The position numbers and the translations under genes are program-made. A DNA stretch of 64,000 nucleotides from Streptomyces venezuelae (lineage in GTDB: Bacteria > Actinomycetota > Actinomycetes > Streptomycetales > Streptomycetaceae): positions 2,938,001-3,002,000 of the forward strand of contig NZ_CP029193.1 of NCBI RefSeq assembly GCF_008642355.1. The letters are read 5' to 3'. Numbering within the stretch: the stretch's first letter is position 1; each line of letters opens with the position of its first letter. The notes beneath the pieces are model-generated. The model searched no databases. It was not told the origin of the DNA and saw only the letters and a list, made by a program, of their open reading frames with translations. Shown piece after piece: positions 62,665 through 64,000 of this stretch.

Positions 62665-63435
62665 GTGGCGTTGCAGCACGAGGCGATCACGCCGCACCGC
62701 TCCGTCCAGAGCGCCCTGCGCGTCCTGGAGACCGTCGCACGGCACGACACCGGCGTGACCGCCGCCCGCATCGCCCGCGACACCGGCCTGCCCCTCGACC
62801 GCCTGACCCCCCTCCTGCACATGCTGACCAGCGAGGGATACGTCGAACAGCTCACGGACGACGGCACCCCGGGGGCGTACGTCACGGGCGAGACCCTCAG
62901 CAGGCTCGGCTCCGCCCGCGACCACGCGGAGGCCCTGCGCGAGAAGCTCCAGCGCACCCTGGACGGGCTGCGCGACTCCATCGGCGCGGCGGTCTACATC
63001 AGCCGGTACGTGGACGGCGAGGTGCGCGTCACCGACTTCGCGGCGGGCCCCCGCACCCCCGCGGTCAACGAATGGGTCGACTTCCGCTCCTCCGCCCACG
63101 CCAGCGCGGTCGGCAAGAGCCTGCTGACCCAGCTCGACGTGAACGGCCGCAGGGACCACCTCTCCCGCCACAAGATGGCCCGCCTCACGTCCAGGACGAT
63201 CACGAACGAGCAGGTCCTGCTCAACCGGCTCGCGTCGCAGCCCGCCACGGTCCCGGTCCTCGACCTCCAGGAGTACGCGGTCGGCACGGTCTGCGCGGCC
63301 GTCCCCATCACGGCGGGCTCCGCCGTCGGCTGCCTCGCCCTGTCCCTGCCGGTCGAGCACGCCCACCGGCTGCGCGAGGCGGCGGACACGCTCAACCGCG
63401 GGGCGGCGCCGGTGCTGCTCTCACTCGCGATCTAG
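62665..63435 (+). CDS. IclR-family transcriptional regulator
   Basis: The 256-residue protein has an N-terminal winged helix (residues about 10-75, 'VQSALRVLETVARHDTGVTA', 'IARDTGLPLDRLTPLLHMLT') and a C-terminal IclR effector domain ('SSAHASAVGKSLLTQL', 'ISRYVDGEVRVTDF', 'AVPITAGSAVGCLALSLP'). It lies downstream of the importer, so it probably controls the catabolic cluster with its substrate as effector (inference). AGGGGG lies 6 bases before GTG 62665. Confidence 0.88.
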   Translation: MALQHEAITPHRSVQSALRVLETVARHDTGVTAARIARDTGLPLDRLTPLLHMLTSEGYVEQLTDDGTPGAYVTGETLSRLGSARDHAEALREKLQRTLDGLRDSIGAAVYISRYVDGEVRVTDFAAGPRTPAVNEWVDFRSSAHASAVGKSLLTQLDVNGRRDHLSRHKMARLTSRTITNEQVLLNRLASQPATVPVLDLQEYAVGTVCAAVPITAGSAVGCLALSLPVEHAHRLREAADTLNRGAAPVLLSLAI

Positions 63436-63448
63436 CGGAACGCGAGTG

Positions 63449-63497
63449 CCGGGTACGCCGAAAGGGCGTACCCGGAGACCGGGAACGCCCTTTCGGC
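63449..63497. terminator. Overlapping alternative hairpins between iclR and tRNA-Lys
   Basis: CCGGGTACGCC/GGCGTACCCGG (63449-63475, 11-base stem) shares bases with GCCGAAAGGGCGT/ACGCCCTTTCGGC (63457-63497, 13-base stem), so only one can form at a time. The second is symmetric and could stop both iclR (plus) and tRNA-Lys (minus) transcripts. Confidence 0.7.
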
Positions 63498-63506
63498 ATT
63501 CGCAAG

Positions 63507-63580
63507 TGCGCCGCCAGGGACTCGAACCCCGGACCCGCTGATTAAGAGTCAGCTGCTCTAACCAACTGAGCTAGCGGCGC
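63507..63580 (-). tRNA. tRNA-Lys (CTT), second copy, inverted
   Basis: It is identical in all 74 bases to the copy at 49074-49147 but on the other strand. Upstream (minus strand) TACTAT lies in the AT-rich stretch around 63595-63602 and is a good -10. The shared identity extends 8 bases into the 5' flank. Confidence 0.96.
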
Positions 63581-63713
63581 CTGCTGACTCATTAATAGTA
63601 CCCGGTCCCGGGGGGTGCTCCTGACCAGCTCCCGGCGGGGTGCGGGAAACCGCACCCCGACCCGACGGCAACCCCCATACCGCCGGTGACCTGGGATTTC
63701 TAGCGTTGCTGCC

Positions 63714-64000
63714 ATGGACCTCATGACTCTCGCCCTCCCCCAGGAGCCGGCCGGCGGCATCGCGGGCTGGGCCGCGGACCTCGTGGACACCCTGGGCGGT
63801 CCGGGCGCGGGGCTCGCCATCGCCCTGGAGAACCTCTTCCCGCCGCTGCCCAGCGAGGTGATCCTGCCGCTGACCGGCTTCGCCGCGGGACAGGGCGTGA
63901 TCAGCCTCGCCTCCGCCCTGTTCTGGACGACGCTCGGCTCGGTGGTCGGCGCCGCCGCCCTGTACTGGATCGGCGTGCTCTTCGGACGCGAGCGCATGCA
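63714..64000 (+). CDS. DedA-family membrane protein, N-terminal part, cut by window edge
   Basis: The first 95 codons are present; the frame runs off the right edge. 'LENLFPPLPSEVILPLTGFA' is the DedA/SNARE-associated re-entrant motif with its conserved Glu and Pro-Ser. A membrane helix ('LFWTTLGSVVGAAALYWIGV') and GRERM follow. DedA proteins are lipid scramblase/flippase-type transporters (including undecaprenyl phosphate carriers). The cargo of this one is unknown. Confidence 0.82.
   Translation, partial: MDLMTLALPQEPAGGIAGWAADLVDTLGGPGAGLAIALENLFPPLPSEVILPLTGFAAGQGVISLASALFWTTLGSVVGAAALYWIGVLFGRERM

Noticed and set aside
49074..63580. tRNA-bracketed segment as a genomic island or integrative element
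   Set aside because: No integrase, excisionase, replication or transfer gene is present. The tRNAs are full genes in opposite orientation rather than a 3'-end duplication, and gene content agrees with the S. coelicolor order I remember.

Overview
The window is high-GC actinobacterial DNA of Streptomyces type. Codons have a strong G/C third-position bias, GTG and TTG starts are frequent, and genes are often coupled by ATGA or GTGA overlaps. Rare TTA codons occur in only three genes, one of them adpA. Gene order matches my memory of the S. coelicolor chromosome from about SCO2769 to SCO2835: agmatinase, methylcrotonyl-CoA carboxylase, des locus, hexosaminidase, glmS2, adpA, ornA, cebEFG2, cdgA. 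I therefore read it as core chromosome, not a mobile island. I see no transposase, integrase, phage gene, rRNA or CRISPR array.

Layout. 1-4.6 kb: a guanidino-compound module (TPP enzyme, agmatinase-family hydrolase, Na+/solute symporter) divergent from a PucR regulator. 4.7-9.2 kb: a phosphatase-like protein, CDF metal transporter, TesB thioesterase, acyl-CoA dehydrogenase and TetR regulator. 9.3-15.0 kb: a leucine/branched-acyl catabolic operon (carboxylase beta and alpha subunits, HMG-CoA lyase, acyl-CoA dehydrogenase) with two matched operators in front. 15.0-17.8 kb: a decayed desferrioxamine locus. Ferrioxamine receptor DesE and both iron boxes survive, desA is internally shortened, desC is a 5' stub, and desF, desB and desD are absent. 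17.7-22.6 kb: hexosaminidase with a DasR-like site, a DUF4429 protein, a small conserved protein and glmS. 22.9-26.7 kb: universal stress protein, small membrane protein, adpA with its TTA codon, oligoribonuclease, tRNA-His. 26.8-35.4 kb: small exported or hypothetical proteins, then a CebR/CebEFG/beta-glucosidase cello-oligosaccharide system with two CebR boxes, then a GH18 protein. 35.6-43.8 kb: CAP protein, two-component system, spermidine synthase-like protein, an NsdA-type regulator, histidine phosphatase and PAP2 protein.

43.6-47.9 kb holds a tightly overlapping three-gene operon: a Cas4/RecB-type nuclease with four cysteines, an uncharacterised 536-residue protein, and a Upf1/Dna2-type SF1 helicase. 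Together they look like the parts of Dna2 on separate genes. This is my best candidate for an undescribed system.

48.4-54.4 kb: a TTA-containing primase/polymerase-like protein running into tRNA-Lys, an M6 protease, a PAS-GGDEF-EAL protein, a luciferase-like oxidoreductase and a toxin-antitoxin pair whose toxin has a TTA codon. 54.4-63.4 kb: a catabolic cluster of unknown substrate (two Asp/Glu-racemase-superfamily enzymes, hydroxyacid dehydrogenase, amidase, DUF3830 protein, polar amino-acid-type ABC importer, IclR regulator). A second, identical but inverted tRNA-Lys and the start of a DedA gene close the window.
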